From: Bacteroidales bacterium H5
Lineage (GTDB): Bacteria > Bacteroidota > Bacteroidia > Bacteroidales > Muribaculaceae
Assembly: GCA_001701225.1 (NCBI GenBank)
Contig: DAAQ01000030.1
Coordinates: 62,001 to 126,000 of the forward strand
Length of the DNA: 64,000 nucleotides
Direction: 5' to 3'
Made by a program: the position numbers and the translations under genes. The notes below the pieces were generated by a model. That model was given only the letters and a program-made list of their open reading frames with translations. It did not search any database and was not told the origin of the DNA. Of this stretch, positions 17,163 through 26,810 are shown one piece after another. Positions within the stretch are counted from its first letter, which is position 1. Every line of letters starts with the position of its first letter.

Positions 17163-17170
17163 TAATTTTG
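17163..17170 (+). promoter_or_regulatory. -7 promoter box for the GH95 gene
   Basis: TAATTTTG, 28 nt before the start; the fucosidase therefore has its own promoter next to the regulator. Confidence 0.7.
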
Positions 17171-17198
17171 CGGCACAGAACCAATCACCGTTAAATCT

Positions 17199-19745
17199 AT
17201 GATACGAAAGACAATCCTATCCTTTCTTCTGGCAATGATAGCCGTCTCCGTCACGGCGGCAAATGACCCGGAACGCCTCACGTTGCGCTATGACCGTCCC
17301 GCCGACTACTGGGTGGAGGCCCTTCCGCTGGGCAACGGACGCCTGGGCGCAATGGTCTACGGAGGCATCCCGCAGGACACAATCCAGCTCAACGAAGACA
17401 CATTCTGGTCGGGCAGCCCGTACAATAACCTTAACCTCAACTCGCTGTCACACCTGCAGCAGATACGCGACTGCATCAACGACGGACGATATGAGGAGGC
17501 ACAGCGTCTGGCAATGGCCAACATCACCGCCGACCGCAACATCACGGCCCACGGCATGATATACGAGTCGATAGGCAATCTGCTGCTCGATTTCCCCGAA
17601 TCGCACAAATCTGCCACCGGCTATACCCGCGAACTCGACCTGACCAAAGCGTCGGCACGTATCAGATATAATGTCGGTGATACCGAATATATACGCGAGG
17701 TAATCACGTCGCTTGCCGACGATGTGACGCTGATACGCCTGACAGCCTCACGCAAGGGGGCACTCGATTTCGGCGTCTCGTTTGCAGGCCCACAGAAGAA
17801 GCAGCGTGTCGTCGCCGGGACAGAAGTTGTCAAGGGTACAGACAACATGCTTCGTGTCACCACATTGCCCGGCAAGCCGGAGGAAGAGAACATCCCCAAC
17901 AGGCTACACGCCGTCACATATATAAAGGTGATGGCTGACGGAGGCAAGCAGAGCGCCGATGCCAAGAAAGGTACACTCTCTGTCAAGGGTGCGGACAGCG
18001 CCACAATCATAGTATCGTCGGCCACGAATTTCGAGAACTACCGGGACATCTCGGGAGATGCCGACGCCAAGGCCCTCAGCCGACTCAATGCTTTCGGCAA
18101 GGATTTCGCGACAGCCAAAGCCGAACATTCGGCCCTCTATGGGCGCCAGTTCGACCGCGTGACACTCGATCTCGGCAGCAACCCCGTCCAGGAGGCCAAA
18201 CCCACCGACGTACGCATCGCCGAATTCTCGACATCCGATGATCCAGGCCTCACTGCCATGTATTTCCAGTTCGGACGCTATCTGCTCATATGCTCCTCGC
18301 AGCCCGGCACACAGCCTGCCAACCTGCAAGGAATCTGGAACCCCGACGCAGGGCAGTATCCCGCATGGGACAGCAAATATACCACCAACATCAATGTCGA
18401 GATGAACTACTGGCCTGCCGAGGTCACCAATCTCAGCGAATGCCACGACCCGTTCATCGGGCTTGTACGTGATGTCAGTGTCACAGGGCGTGAGTCGGCA
18501 GCGAAGATGTACGGATGCCGCGGATGGAACCTGCAGCACAACACCGACCTGTGGCGCTCGACAGGCTCTGTCGACAACGCCTCGTGCAGCATCTGGCCAA
18601 CCTGCAACGCATGGTTCGCATCACATCTCTGGGAGCGCTACCTCTATTCTGGAGACAGGGATTATCTCGCCGGGATATATCCCATACTCAAGGGTGCGGC
18701 AGAATTCTATATCGATTTCCTCACAACCGACCCCAAGACAGGATATAAGGTAGCCTCACCTTCCAACTCACCCGAGAACCATCCCGGACTCGGGTCATAT
18801 ATGGAGGGTGACAAGAAACGCAGCCTCGCAGTGTTCAGCGGTGTCACCATGGATAACCAGATGATATACGACCTGCTGCGCAACACCATACTTGCGGCCG
18901 GGACACTGGGGAGAGACAAGGAGTTTTCCGACACGCTCCGTACCCTCCGGGCACAGCTTCCGCCCATGTACATAGGGAAATATGGCCAGCTCCAGGAATG
19001 GCTCGAGGACTGGGACAGAGAGAAGAGCGGACACCGCCATGTATCGCACCTGTGGGGCCTCTTCCCCGGCAACCAGATCTCGCCATACACCAATTCCGAA
19101 CTGTTCCAGGCGGCGAAGAAATCGCTCGTCGGACGCGGCGACGCCAGCCGCGGATGGTCGATGGGATGGAAGGTATGCCTCTGGGCGCGTCTGCTCGACG
19201 GCAACCACGCCTTCACCCTGATACGCAACCAGCTCAAGCTCAAAGACCCCAACGTCACCATAAAGGACCAGGACGGGGGTACGTATGCCAATATGTTCGA
19301 CGCACATCCGCCGTTCCAGATTGACGGCAATTTCGGCTGCACCGCAGGTATTGCCGAGATGCTGATGCAGAGCCACGACGGAGCCATACATCTGCTCCCG
19401 GCCCTCCCCGACGCATGGGCCGAAGGCTCGGTGGGCGGACTGCGCGCCCGTGGCGGATTCGAGATTACGGATATGACATGGCGCGACGGCAAGCTCGTAT
19501 CGGCCACGATAAAGTCTACGCTCGGAGGCAACCTGCGCCTGCGCACGTCGACACCCTTGCGCCCCGACGGAGGACTGAAAGTAGCCGTGGGCGAGAATCC
19601 CAACCCGCTCAACAGCACATACTCAATCCCCGCGCCTGTCATAAAGGATGCCTCGAAGATTCCGGCCTTGACACTTGGTGAGACATACCTCTATGACCTC
19701 CCCACCATGGCGGGAGAGACCTATGTCATCAGCGCGGCCCTCTGA
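17199..19745 (+). CDS. Exported GH95 alpha-L-fucosidase
   Basis: Releases terminal L-fucose, in this family usually alpha-1,2-linked; some members act on alpha-L-galactosides. The 848-aa protein has a signal peptide (1-20), the N-terminal family stretch EALPLGNGRLGAMVYGG and the (alpha/alpha)6-barrel motifs TNINVEMNYWPAE (near 396, carrying the conserved Asn pair) and HPPFQIDGNFG (near 705, carrying the conserved Asp). Length matches single-module GH95 enzymes. It follows the propeller-AraC regulator. The window also has fucI and a mutarotase at 35.9 kb, so freed fucose can be used. Confidence 0.92.
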   Translation: MIRKTILSFLLAMIAVSVTAANDPERLTLRYDRPADYWVEALPLGNGRLGAMVYGGIPQDTIQLNEDTFWSGSPYNNLNLNSLSHLQQIRDCINDGRYEEAQRLAMANITADRNITAHGMIYESIGNLLLDFPESHKSATGYTRELDLTKASARIRYNVGDTEYIREVITSLADDVTLIRLTASRKGALDFGVSFAGPQKKQRVVAGTEVVKGTDNMLRVTTLPGKPEEENIPNRLHAVTYIKVMADGGKQSADAKKGTLSVKGADSATIIVSSATNFENYRDISGDADAKALSRLNAFGKDFATAKAEHSALYGRQFDRVTLDLGSNPVQEAKPTDVRIAEFSTSDDPGLTAMYFQFGRYLLICSSQPGTQPANLQGIWNPDAGQYPAWDSKYTTNINVEMNYWPAEVTNLSECHDPFIGLVRDVSVTGRESAAKMYGCRGWNLQHNTDLWRSTGSVDNASCSIWPTCNAWFASHLWERYLYSGDRDYLAGIYPILKGAAEFYIDFLTTDPKTGYKVASPSNSPENHPGLGSYMEGDKKRSLAVFSGVTMDNQMIYDLLRNTILAAGTLGRDKEFSDTLRTLRAQLPPMYIGKYGQLQEWLEDWDREKSGHRHVSHLWGLFPGNQISPYTNSELFQAAKKSLVGRGDASRGWSMGWKVCLWARLLDGNHAFTLIRNQLKLKDPNVTIKDQDGGTYANMFDAHPPFQIDGNFGCTAGIAEMLMQSHDGAIHLLPALPDAWAEGSVGGLRARGGFEITDMTWRDGKLVSATIKSTLGGNLRLRTSTPLRPDGGLKVAVGENPNPLNSTYSIPAPVIKDASKIPALTLGETYLYDLPTMAGETYVISAAL

Positions 19746-19854
19746 CACTACGGAGATGCAGCCTAAAAAAAGCTCGCGGACAGACGGAGACTGCAATAAT
19801 TAAGCGAAGATGGCGTTATAGACTTAGAAAAGATATAAACCACCTCATCCATTC

Positions 19855-21795
19855 ATGAAAAAGCAATTTCTCCCGGCCGCATTGATAGCCGCCGTCATGC
19901 TTGGCGCCACCGCTGCAGCCCCCAAAGGGGACCCCACGGTGATGACTATCAACGGCAAGGACATTAGCCAGAGCGAATTTGAATATCTCTACAAGAAGAA
20001 CAACCTGCAGCAAGAGAACCCGCAACCTCTCGACGAGTATGTCGATATGTTCGTGACCTACAAGCTCAAGGTCGCCGATGCCGAGGCTGCCGGCATCGAC
20101 ACCACCGCCAGCTTCATCAAGGAGTTTGACGGATATTGCGCTGATGTGATGACACCGCATCTGGTCGACACAATCGTGCGCGAGCGTCTTGTCAACGAGG
20201 CATGGGGCCGCATGCAGACCCTGCGCGAGGTGAGCCACATAATGCTCCCGATAGGACGTAACGCCTCTGAGCGCGAGGCCAACCGCCAGCGTCTCGACTC
20301 GATACGCACAGCCATACTGAACGGTGCCGATTTCGGCGAGATGGCCAAGAAGTTCTCGGCCGACCGCTCGGCACTGCGCAACGGGGGCAGCATGGGATTC
20401 ATTGCATCGGGCCGCTATCCCTACCCCTTTGAGAAAGCCGCCTACAATACCCCTATCGGCAGTGTCTCGGAGGTTGTCGACGATACCCCTTACGGGTGGC
20501 ATATCATAAAGCCCACAGCCGAGAAGCCTCATCCCGGACTGGTATCGGCAAGCCATATCCTCAAGATGACCCAGGGTCTCTCGCCCGAAGAGATGGCTGT
20601 CAAGAAGGCTCAGATTGACTCGATATACGACCTGCTCAACAACGGAGCCGCCTTCGAGATTCTGGCCATGAAGGAGAGCGACGACCCGGGTTCGGCACAG
20701 AAGGGTGGCTCGCTCGGTAAATTCGGCCCCGGAATGATGGTGCCCGAGTTCGAGCAGCAGGCATACGCCCTCCCCGAAGGCGCCATCTCAAAGCCTTTCC
20801 AGACACCATTCGGTTATCACATCGTCAGGGTCGACAAGCACATGCCCCTCGGCACCCTCAAGGATAACCGCTCGCAGATACTCGGTGCCATGGCCCGCGA
20901 CAACCGCATCAATATGCCCCGCGAGGCACGCATCACCGAGATGCAGCAGAAATGGGGCTTCTCGCTCAACCAGGACGGCCTCGGCAAAGTGCGCAAGTCG
21001 ATGGAGGGCAAAGCCAACGCCAAGGAGGCATTCGATGCCGTTGACGGGACTGTCGTCGTAGGCAACCTCCCTGATGGCGGCACAATCACCGCAGCCGATG
21101 TCCTCGGCGCCATAGCCGACAATGTGCGCGAGAACGGACGTGACCCCTTCGGAGCATTCGAGCGTCAGGCCAAAGCCTCGCTCGAGGACGCGACCGTGCG
21201 CTATGCCCGCGGAGAATTTGCAAAGGAGGATCCCGAATTCCGCAACCTCATCAACGAATACCGTGACGGCATACTGCTCTTCGAGATTTCAAACCGCAAG
21301 GTCTGGGACCGCTCGAACAAGGATACCGATGCCCTCAAGGCATGTTTCGAGGCCAACCGCGCCAAATATACATGGGACCGCCCCCGCTTCAAGGGATGCG
21401 TGGTGCTTGCATCATCAGACTCCGTAGCCGCCGCAGCCAAAGCGTTCCTCGAGACAGGCACCGTGCAGCGCGACTCGCTGGTAAAGACACTTACCGACCG
21501 TTTCGGACGCGACATCAAGGTTGAGCGCGTACTGACAGGCAAGGGTGACAACAAGATTGTCGACGAGATTGCCTTCGGAGGCGCCAAGGCCGAGCCTGTG
21601 GGCAAATGGACGGCATGGTTCCCGTATGACTGGAAGGTAATCGACACTCCCGAGGAGGCATCCGATGTCAAGGCCGCCGTGTCGTCAGACCTGCAGCAGC
21701 AGCTTGAGGCCGAATGGGTCAAGGAGCTCCGCTCGAAATACAAAGTGAAACTCAACAAGAAAGCCCTCAAGAAGCTCTCTGACGAGAAGAAATAA
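19855..21795 (+). CDS. Periplasmic SurA/PpiC-type peptidyl-prolyl isomerase
   Basis: Predicted chaperone/isomerase for outer-membrane protein biogenesis. The 646-aa protein has a signal peptide (1-21), a SurA-like N-terminal helical region and two parvulin domains (about 122-225, REVSHIMLPIGR...PYGWHIIKP; and 230-327, SASHILKMTQG...PFGYHIVRVD). A long C-terminal region (to 646) has no clear match and ends in a Lys-rich tail. No promoter box was seen in the 109-nt gap after the GH95 gene. Housekeeping in role, so the link to the fucosidase is probably positional. Confidence 0.88.
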   Translation: MKKQFLPAALIAAVMLGATAAAPKGDPTVMTINGKDISQSEFEYLYKKNNLQQENPQPLDEYVDMFVTYKLKVADAEAAGIDTTASFIKEFDGYCADVMTPHLVDTIVRERLVNEAWGRMQTLREVSHIMLPIGRNASEREANRQRLDSIRTAILNGADFGEMAKKFSADRSALRNGGSMGFIASGRYPYPFEKAAYNTPIGSVSEVVDDTPYGWHIIKPTAEKPHPGLVSASHILKMTQGLSPEEMAVKKAQIDSIYDLLNNGAAFEILAMKESDDPGSAQKGGSLGKFGPGMMVPEFEQQAYALPEGAISKPFQTPFGYHIVRVDKHMPLGTLKDNRSQILGAMARDNRINMPREARITEMQQKWGFSLNQDGLGKVRKSMEGKANAKEAFDAVDGTVVVGNLPDGGTITAADVLGAIADNVRENGRDPFGAFERQAKASLEDATVRYARGEFAKEDPEFRNLINEYRDGILLFEISNRKVWDRSNKDTDALKACFEANRAKYTWDRPRFKGCVVLASSDSVAAAAKAFLETGTVQRDSLVKTLTDRFGRDIKVERVLTGKGDNKIVDEIAFGGAKAEPVGKWTAWFPYDWKVIDTPEEASDVKAAVSSDLQQQLEAEWVKELRSKYKVKLNKKALKKLSDEKK

Positions 21796-21888
21796 CCGAA
21801 ATACAGATTCATCACCGGAATGAGGGTGCCCCACACTGATGTGACGCCCTCATTCCTCACATTTCCCCCAACCTTAGACAATACCCTT

Positions 21889-23334
21889 ATGAGAAAATTC
21901 TATGCTTTTGCCCTGTCGCTAATCCTCGCCGTGACGGCGACGGGCGCCGACCTGCCGTGGAAACACGGGCCCCTGCGTGTCAGCGACAACGGCAACTATC
22001 TGCAGCACAAGGACGGAACACCGTTCTTCTGGCTTGGCGATACAGGATGGCTTCTTCCCGAACGGCTCGACCGCGACGAGGCGGCCTACTATCTGCGCCG
22101 GGCAGCCGATGCCGGATATAATGTGGTGCAGGTGCAGACCATAAACGGCGTACCGGCCATGAATTTCTACGGCAAGTACTCACATCCCGACGGCTGGGAT
22201 TTCTCCAACATAGACCGCCCGGGCGAATACGGATACTGGGACCACATGGACCATATCGTATCGACCGCCGAGCGCAACGGCATCTATATCGGCATGGTCT
22301 GCATCTGGGGAGGTCTCGTCAAGGCCGGGCTGATGGATACAGACCAGGCAAAAGAGTATGGACGGTTTCTTGCCAACCGCTACAAGGACCGTCCCAATAT
22401 CGTCTGGATTATCGGCGGGGACATCCAGGGGAACATAAAGACAGATGTGTGGGATGCGCTTGCCGAGAGCATCCGCGAGGTCGATCCGGGACACCTGATG
22501 ACATTCCATCCACGTGGCCGCACCACCTCGGCCCGCTGGTTCGGATCGCGCGACTGGCTTGATTTCAATATGTTCCAGAGCGGACACAGACGCTACGACC
22601 AGCGCATGGGCAACAAGGAGTATCCGATTCCCGACGGCACCGAGGAGGACTCATGGATGTATGTCGACTCGGCACGCGTACACTCGCCCCACAAGCCCGT
22701 GCTCGACGGCGAGCCGAGCTATGAGGACATCCCCCAGGGCCTCCACTCTGACGCCGAACCGCGCTGGACCGACCGCGACGTACGCCGCTATGCCTACTGG
22801 TCGGTATTCGCCGGGTCGTGCGGACATACCTACGGCCACAATGCCATCATGCAGTTCGCACGTCCCGGTGTGACGGGAGCGTATTTCGCAGACGGAGAGA
22901 AGACACCCTGGTACAAGGCCCTCGACGCACCCGGTTTCAACCAGATGAAACATCTCAAGCGCCTCATGCTCTCGCTCCCCTATCTCGACCGTGTGCCCGA
23001 CCAGAGCGTGATACGCGACAACGGCACCCGATACGACCGACTCATCGCCACACGTGGCAACGACTATCTCCTTGTCTACAACCACACGGGACGTCCTATG
23101 AATATTGCTCTGTCAGGCATATCCGGCAAAAACAAGAATATATGGTGGATGGATGCCGCCACAGGCACCCTGAGCTATCTCGGCAAAGCCGGAAAGAGCT
23201 TCAGCCATACCCCCGCCGACAACCGTGACGGTGTGCTCATAGCCATAGATGACCGCAAGCAATACCTGACGCCATCTCAGACCACACTCGAACCGGCTCC
23301 GACACCGATAGATACCTCTGTGCTTACCGAATAA
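21889..23334 (+). CDS. Exported DUF4038-type glycoside hydrolase
   Basis: About 481 aa with signal peptide (1-20, TATGA) and a TIM-barrel hydrolase of the DUF4038 type, related to GH140 apiosidases. Recognisable blocks: DGTPFFWLGDTGWLLPERL, DAGYNVVQVQTINGVPAMN, IVWIIGGDIQGN, PVLDGEPSYEDIP and SVFAGSCGHTYGHNAIMQF. The Asp in GGDIQGN and Glu in LDGEPSYE are likely catalytic acids. The C-terminal ~90 residues form a beta domain (DYLLVYNHTGRPMNI). GH140 members remove apiose-linked sugars from rhamnogalacturonan II, but the true substrate is open. Start at the ATG 21889 preserves the signal; an ATG at 21820 would not. Confidence 0.83.
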   Translation: MRKFYAFALSLILAVTATGADLPWKHGPLRVSDNGNYLQHKDGTPFFWLGDTGWLLPERLDRDEAAYYLRRAADAGYNVVQVQTINGVPAMNFYGKYSHPDGWDFSNIDRPGEYGYWDHMDHIVSTAERNGIYIGMVCIWGGLVKAGLMDTDQAKEYGRFLANRYKDRPNIVWIIGGDIQGNIKTDVWDALAESIREVDPGHLMTFHPRGRTTSARWFGSRDWLDFNMFQSGHRRYDQRMGNKEYPIPDGTEEDSWMYVDSARVHSPHKPVLDGEPSYEDIPQGLHSDAEPRWTDRDVRRYAYWSVFAGSCGHTYGHNAIMQFARPGVTGAYFADGEKTPWYKALDAPGFNQMKHLKRLMLSLPYLDRVPDQSVIRDNGTRYDRLIATRGNDYLLVYNHTGRPMNIALSGISGKNKNIWWMDAATGTLSYLGKAGKSFSHTPADNRDGVLIAIDDRKQYLTPSQTTLEPAPTPIDTSVLTE

Positions 23335-23378
23335 ACATATTGCGGGGAGAGACAAAAATCTCTCCCCGCAATATGTTT
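23333..23378 (+). terminator. Terminator overlapping the stop codon
   Basis: A 20-bp perfect stem (23333-23352 with 23359-23378), loop CAAAAA. It begins inside the TAA stop of the glycosidase and is followed by an AT-rich stretch with TTTTT. Confidence 0.9.
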
Positions 23379-23644
23379 ATAACTTTTTAACACTCTACTT
23401 TACATACGGGTAGCGATATTCCGATTTATTTTTCGTACTTTTGCATCAACATAAGCGGGAAACTGAAACCTGAATATTTCCCCGAGCTTTATGCCGCAAT
23501 TCGTCATTTGCAAATTTCCCCTGCAGTCTCCGTCGACCGCAACCTCTCACCGACCGCTCCCCTCACATCTCTTCCACACTGTCCTCCGCATCAGTAAACC
23601 CATACACTAAGTCTTAACATCCACTTTTACCCTGACACAGCCGC
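23379..23644 (+). other. Leader/gap upstream of the DUF6377 regulator
   Basis: No gene seen. It contains the -7 box at 23436-23443, leaving a C-rich, apparently unstructured leader of about 190 nt before 23645. Confidence 0.5.
23436..23443 (+). promoter_or_regulatory. -7 promoter box for the DUF6377 regulator
   Basis: TACTTTTG fits TAnnTTTG. The start codon is about 200 nt downstream, an unusually long leader for this window. Confidence 0.55.
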
Positions 23645-25228
23645 ATGAAAAAACTCATAATGCTGTTTGTGCTTGCACATTTCATCGTCATCGGTCTTTA
23701 CGCCCAGCCGACTGAACTCCCGAAATCCAAGAACGGGATGCTTGAGTTGCTCGACCGTCTGATAGAGCAACGGCATACTCATGTCGCACGGCGGCGTTCG
23801 AAAGCCGACTCCATACGTATGGTCATACGTCACGAGCCGGACGCCCGCAGACTGCTCGACCGCTATCTCGAACTCGGCTACGTCGAGTCCGAACTGTCTA
23901 CCGACTCGGCCATTGCAGCCTATGACAGAGGCATTGAGGTAGCACGCGCTCTCGGCGACTCGGTCATGGTACAGAATTTCACGCTGCACAAAGTGATTCC
24001 TTATGTCAACTCAGGAGCCATCCACGAGGGCCTGAAACTATACGAGGACGAGGCTGAAAAAGGTATTCACCCGGACAACCTATATGTATTCCATCGTGTC
24101 GGCGCGTTGAACTATCTGACAATCGGAACATTTTTCAAATATGACGAGACCGACAACAGCCAGACAAGACTCGGACTGGAACATGCACGCGAATGGAACC
24201 GGCTCACCAAACCGGGCTCGCCGGAGAACCTTTTCTCGCAAGCCCTCATCTATCTTGCCGAGGGAAAGAAACAGCTCATGGCCGCTACCCTCCACGATTG
24301 CGTGACCGCCTCAGAGTTCAGTGACTTTGAATACGGGCGCTCGCTCATAATGCTTGGCGAATACTACTGGCACAACGACAACCTTGACGAGGCTGTCTAT
24401 AACTATGCCCATTCGGCCTGTGCATATATATATAATGCCAATCTCGAAGGGGTGGCCCTGTTGCGCCTTGGCGAACTGCTATATTCGATGGGTGATGCCA
24501 CAAGGGCCCACACCTACCTGAGCATATCGCTCGAGAAAGCCATACAGGCCAACGAGAAATTCAACCTCATGCGTATCAATGAGGCGTATATGGAGGTCGG
24601 AAGGATTGTCGAGAGCCAGAAATACCGCTGGATATATGCCCTCGGCGCTTTCATGGCACTGCTCATAATAGCCTTCATCATCGTCTACCGCATCCTCCAG
24701 GGCAAGCGCCAGCAGGTCAAGAAGCTCAAGCAGACCGAAGAACAGCTGGCACGTGCCAATCTTGCCAAGGAGACATACATATCAGAGTTCATGAACCTCA
24801 GTTCAAGCTATATCGAGATTCTGGAGGAGTATAACAAGATGTGCCGACGCAAGCTGACAGCGGGCCAGACCGAAGACCTCATGGCATATATCAAATCCGG
24901 GAAGGTCCTCGAGGAGGCGCGTAAGAAATTCTATGATGTGTTTGACGAAGCCCTGTTCCACCTGTTCCCGGATTTCGTAGAGCAGGTCAACCGTCTGCTG
25001 CAGCCAGACAAGAAGATAGTAACCACCGACCCCACCGCACTCACCACAGAGCTCCGCGTGGCCGCCATGAGCCGACTCGGCATCGAGGATGCCGCCGTCA
25101 TAGCACGCTTCCTCGGCATATCGACCAACACCATCTATACATATCGCAACAAACTGCGTACACGTGCCATAAACCGGGCCACTATCGAGGAAGATCTCAG
25201 GCACATCGGACTGGTGGAAATGCAGTGA
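23645..25228 (+). CDS. Membrane-anchored TPR regulator (DUF6377-like)
   Basis: 527 aa: signal peptide (1-20), a periplasmic helical-repeat (TPR-like) region to ~320, one membrane helix (~328-350), a coiled-coil-like stretch (KRQQVKKLKQTEEQLARANLAKE) and a cytoplasmic C-terminal region ending in a LuxR-like helix-turn-helix (VIARFLGISTNTIYTYRNKLR, ~482-503). This is the build of DUF6377 regulators in Bacteroides, thought to sense an envelope signal and act on transcription. Its target is unknown. The candidate operator and orphan promoter at 25.3-25.4 kb lie directly downstream. Confidence 0.83.
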   Translation: MKKLIMLFVLAHFIVIGLYAQPTELPKSKNGMLELLDRLIEQRHTHVARRRSKADSIRMVIRHEPDARRLLDRYLELGYVESELSTDSAIAAYDRGIEVARALGDSVMVQNFTLHKVIPYVNSGAIHEGLKLYEDEAEKGIHPDNLYVFHRVGALNYLTIGTFFKYDETDNSQTRLGLEHAREWNRLTKPGSPENLFSQALIYLAEGKKQLMAATLHDCVTASEFSDFEYGRSLIMLGEYYWHNDNLDEAVYNYAHSACAYIYNANLEGVALLRLGELLYSMGDATRAHTYLSISLEKAIQANEKFNLMRINEAYMEVGRIVESQKYRWIYALGAFMALLIIAFIIVYRILQGKRQQVKKLKQTEEQLARANLAKETYISEFMNLSSSYIEILEEYNKMCRRKLTAGQTEDLMAYIKSGKVLEEARKKFYDVFDEALFHLFPDFVEQVNRLLQPDKKIVTTDPTALTTELRVAAMSRLGIEDAAVIARFLGISTNTIYTYRNKLRTRAINRATIEEDLRHIGLVEMQ

Positions 25229-25373
25229 CACAAATATCGTAAACAGTACAATTACATGGTCTAAACCTCTTGATTTTGTTTAGATAACCTGTTTGAACAG
25301 CATTTTATACATATCTATTAATCAAATAGTTAGTATTTAGATTGCTTTTAGATTATTTAGATAAGCGTACAAA

Positions 25374-25400
25374 GGGCTTGCACATGGCTTGTGCAAGCCC
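25374..25400. promoter_or_regulatory. Palindrome abutting an orphan -7 box
   Basis: GGGCTTGCAC, spacer ATGGCTT, then GTGCAAGCCC: perfect 10-bp arms. The right arm ends exactly where the -7 box begins, the usual place for a repressor operator. Confidence 0.55.
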
Positions 25401-25408
25401 TAACTTTG
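25401..25408 (+). promoter_or_regulatory. Orphan -7 promoter box
   Basis: TAACTTTG on the plus strand with no plus-strand gene before 26811. Transcription would run into the terminator at 25590-25625. Confidence 0.55.
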
Positions 25409-25412
25409 CAGT

Positions 25413-25625
25413 GCGAGGTCAAGGAAACATCCATCCCAAGACCCGATATCACAACACTGTTTCAGTATAAAGTAAGAAAAAATAGAGATTGTATCAAATC
25501 AGAAATCGGTACAGGTTAGGGTAAAAAAGAAATTCAGGTTTTTAGATAGACAGATTTGATAAAGTTTTCACTTCGTTAGATTCACAACAGAGCCGCCCTC
25601 GTGATGAAGGCGGCTCCGTTTTTTT
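25413..25625 (+). ncRNA. Candidate small RNA
   Basis: Bounded by the -7 box at 25401 and by a hairpin with T-run ending at 25625, giving about 210 nt. No ATG-initiated frame of note lies inside. Not matched to a known RNA family; expression is unproven. Confidence 0.35.
25590..25625 (+). terminator. Terminator hairpin
   Basis: GAGCCGCC (25590-25597) pairs with GGCGGCTC (25609-25616), followed by CG and T7. The T-run is on the plus strand; on the minus strand the same hairpin follows the PL10 stop without a T-run. Confidence 0.8.
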
Positions 25626-25641
25626 CATGTGGGATGCTTCC

Positions 25642-26724
25642 CTATGGTTTCGGGGTGTGCTCGGGGTCATAGAGGGCACACCACTCGGCATAGAGGGGAT
25701 AGAGGTCGAGTGGCGCACGGTTGTACCATCCGTAGCCGTTACGGCGCTCGTGACCGATTTCCTCAAGCGATTTCCTGGGGACGCCGTCGCGGTCGCATAC
25801 GTATGGCTCACCCTTCTCGAGGTCATAGAAACGGGCCCAGATAGGGAGCGGCTCGTCCGGGTCAGAGACAAGGCGTGTGTCGCCACCGTCGCCATAATGA
25901 CGTTCGAGACGGACACCAGTGAGCTTATGGGTGTCAAACCACCGCATGGCACCGTGGACGGCCTCGCGTACCCGGGCGTCAGGTGCAGGGAGCGACATGA
26001 GCAGACGCACTATGCCGGCAGACTCTGAGGAGCAGTATGACGGGAGCTCGTATGAGCGCGCCGGGGCCGGAAGCAGCGTCTCACGGTCATGCTGCTGGCA
26101 CCACACGGTGAGGTTGCCGTCTGCATCGCGTATCTGGGTCGCAAGGATACATTCGATACCCTTGGCAAATGCCGAGTCTATGCGCAGGGCTGTCGCCTTG
26201 TCTATCATGTCGGTATAGGGCGCCACAGATGCCGATATGTCACGCAAAATATTGAGCGTGTTTACCATGGCATTGTCATTATATGTGATATGCACCTGAT
26301 AGCCGTGGTTCTCGGGCCAGAACTGGGGCCAACCTCCGCCGGGATACTGTCCCGACAGCAGGTATTCGACGCCACGGCGGAACGGCTCAAGCCATATCGT
26401 GTCGCCGGTTGCCTGGTAGAGTTTGGCCAGGAAATGCATCTCGCGGTTTGTCGCGCCGTTGTCGGTGGTCGAGTCATCCCTGCGCCATTTCTCTGCCTTC
26501 ACGCTGTCGAGCTGCTGGGGTGTCATCGGCACAGACATGTTGATATTTTTTGGCCAGCCGCCGGTGACACGCTGGTAGGCTACCACCTGATGCCCCACCC
26601 TCACGGCTTCCTCTGTCTTGAAGAACCCTTTCGGCTGATGTTTGAGCAGATCCGGCACACGGGCAGCCATGGACGCCGAGGCGGAAATAAGAATAGTGGA
26701 AACGAGAAAAACTATATGTTTCAT
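25642..26724 (-). CDS. Exported PL10-type pectate lyase
   Basis: Cleaves polygalacturonate by beta-elimination in the periplasm or outside the cell. About 360 aa with signal peptide (1-20, SASMAA). PL10 features include YQRVTGGWPKNINM, DNGATNREMHFLAKLYQATGD, GGGWPQFWPENHGYQVHITY and the C-terminal GYGWYNRAPLDLYPLYAEWC. Start set at the ATG 26724; the frame extends upstream through the promoter region, which is not used. Divergent from the GH28-GH105 gene, forming a pectin pair. Confidence 0.88.
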   Translation of the reverse strand: MKHIVFLVSTILISASASMAARVPDLLKHQPKGFFKTEEAVRVGHQVVAYQRVTGGWPKNINMSVPMTPQQLDSVKAEKWRRDDSTTDNGATNREMHFLAKLYQATGDTIWLEPFRRGVEYLLSGQYPGGGWPQFWPENHGYQVHITYNDNAMVNTLNILRDISASVAPYTDMIDKATALRIDSAFAKGIECILATQIRDADGNLTVWCQQHDRETLLPAPARSYELPSYCSSESAGIVRLLMSLPAPDARVREAVHGAMRWFDTHKLTGVRLERHYGDGGDTRLVSDPDEPLPIWARFYDLEKGEPYVCDRDGVPRKSLEEIGHERRNGYGWYNRAPLDLYPLYAEWCALYDPEHTPKP

Positions 26725-26747
26725 GGGTAGATTGAATAGATTATTCG

Positions 26748-26755
26748 CAAAATTA
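26748..26755 (-). promoter_or_regulatory. -7 promoter box for the PL10 gene
   Basis: Minus-strand TAATTTTG, 23 nt before the start. Confidence 0.68.
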
Positions 26756-26768
26756 CAACTTTTTTTCG

Positions 26769-26776
26769 TAACTTTG
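26769..26776 (+). promoter_or_regulatory. -7 promoter box for the GH28-GH105 gene
   Basis: TAACTTTG, 34 nt before the start. The two divergent -7 boxes are only 13 bp apart, so the promoters overlap and are likely co-regulated or mutually exclusive. Confidence 0.68.
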
Positions 26777-26810
26777 CCCTCATATACATCCATTAATCTT
26801 ATATCCAACC

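Larger units (their letters stand above)
25229..25641. other. AT-rich intergenic region with orphan promoter
   Basis: 413 bp without a convincing gene. It holds five TTTAGAT heptamers (25279, 25336, 25347, 25356, 25541), a 10-bp palindrome abutting a -7 box (25374-25408), a ~180-nt stretch with no ATG-led frame, and a terminator hairpin with a T7 run at 25590-25625. Confidence 0.7.
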
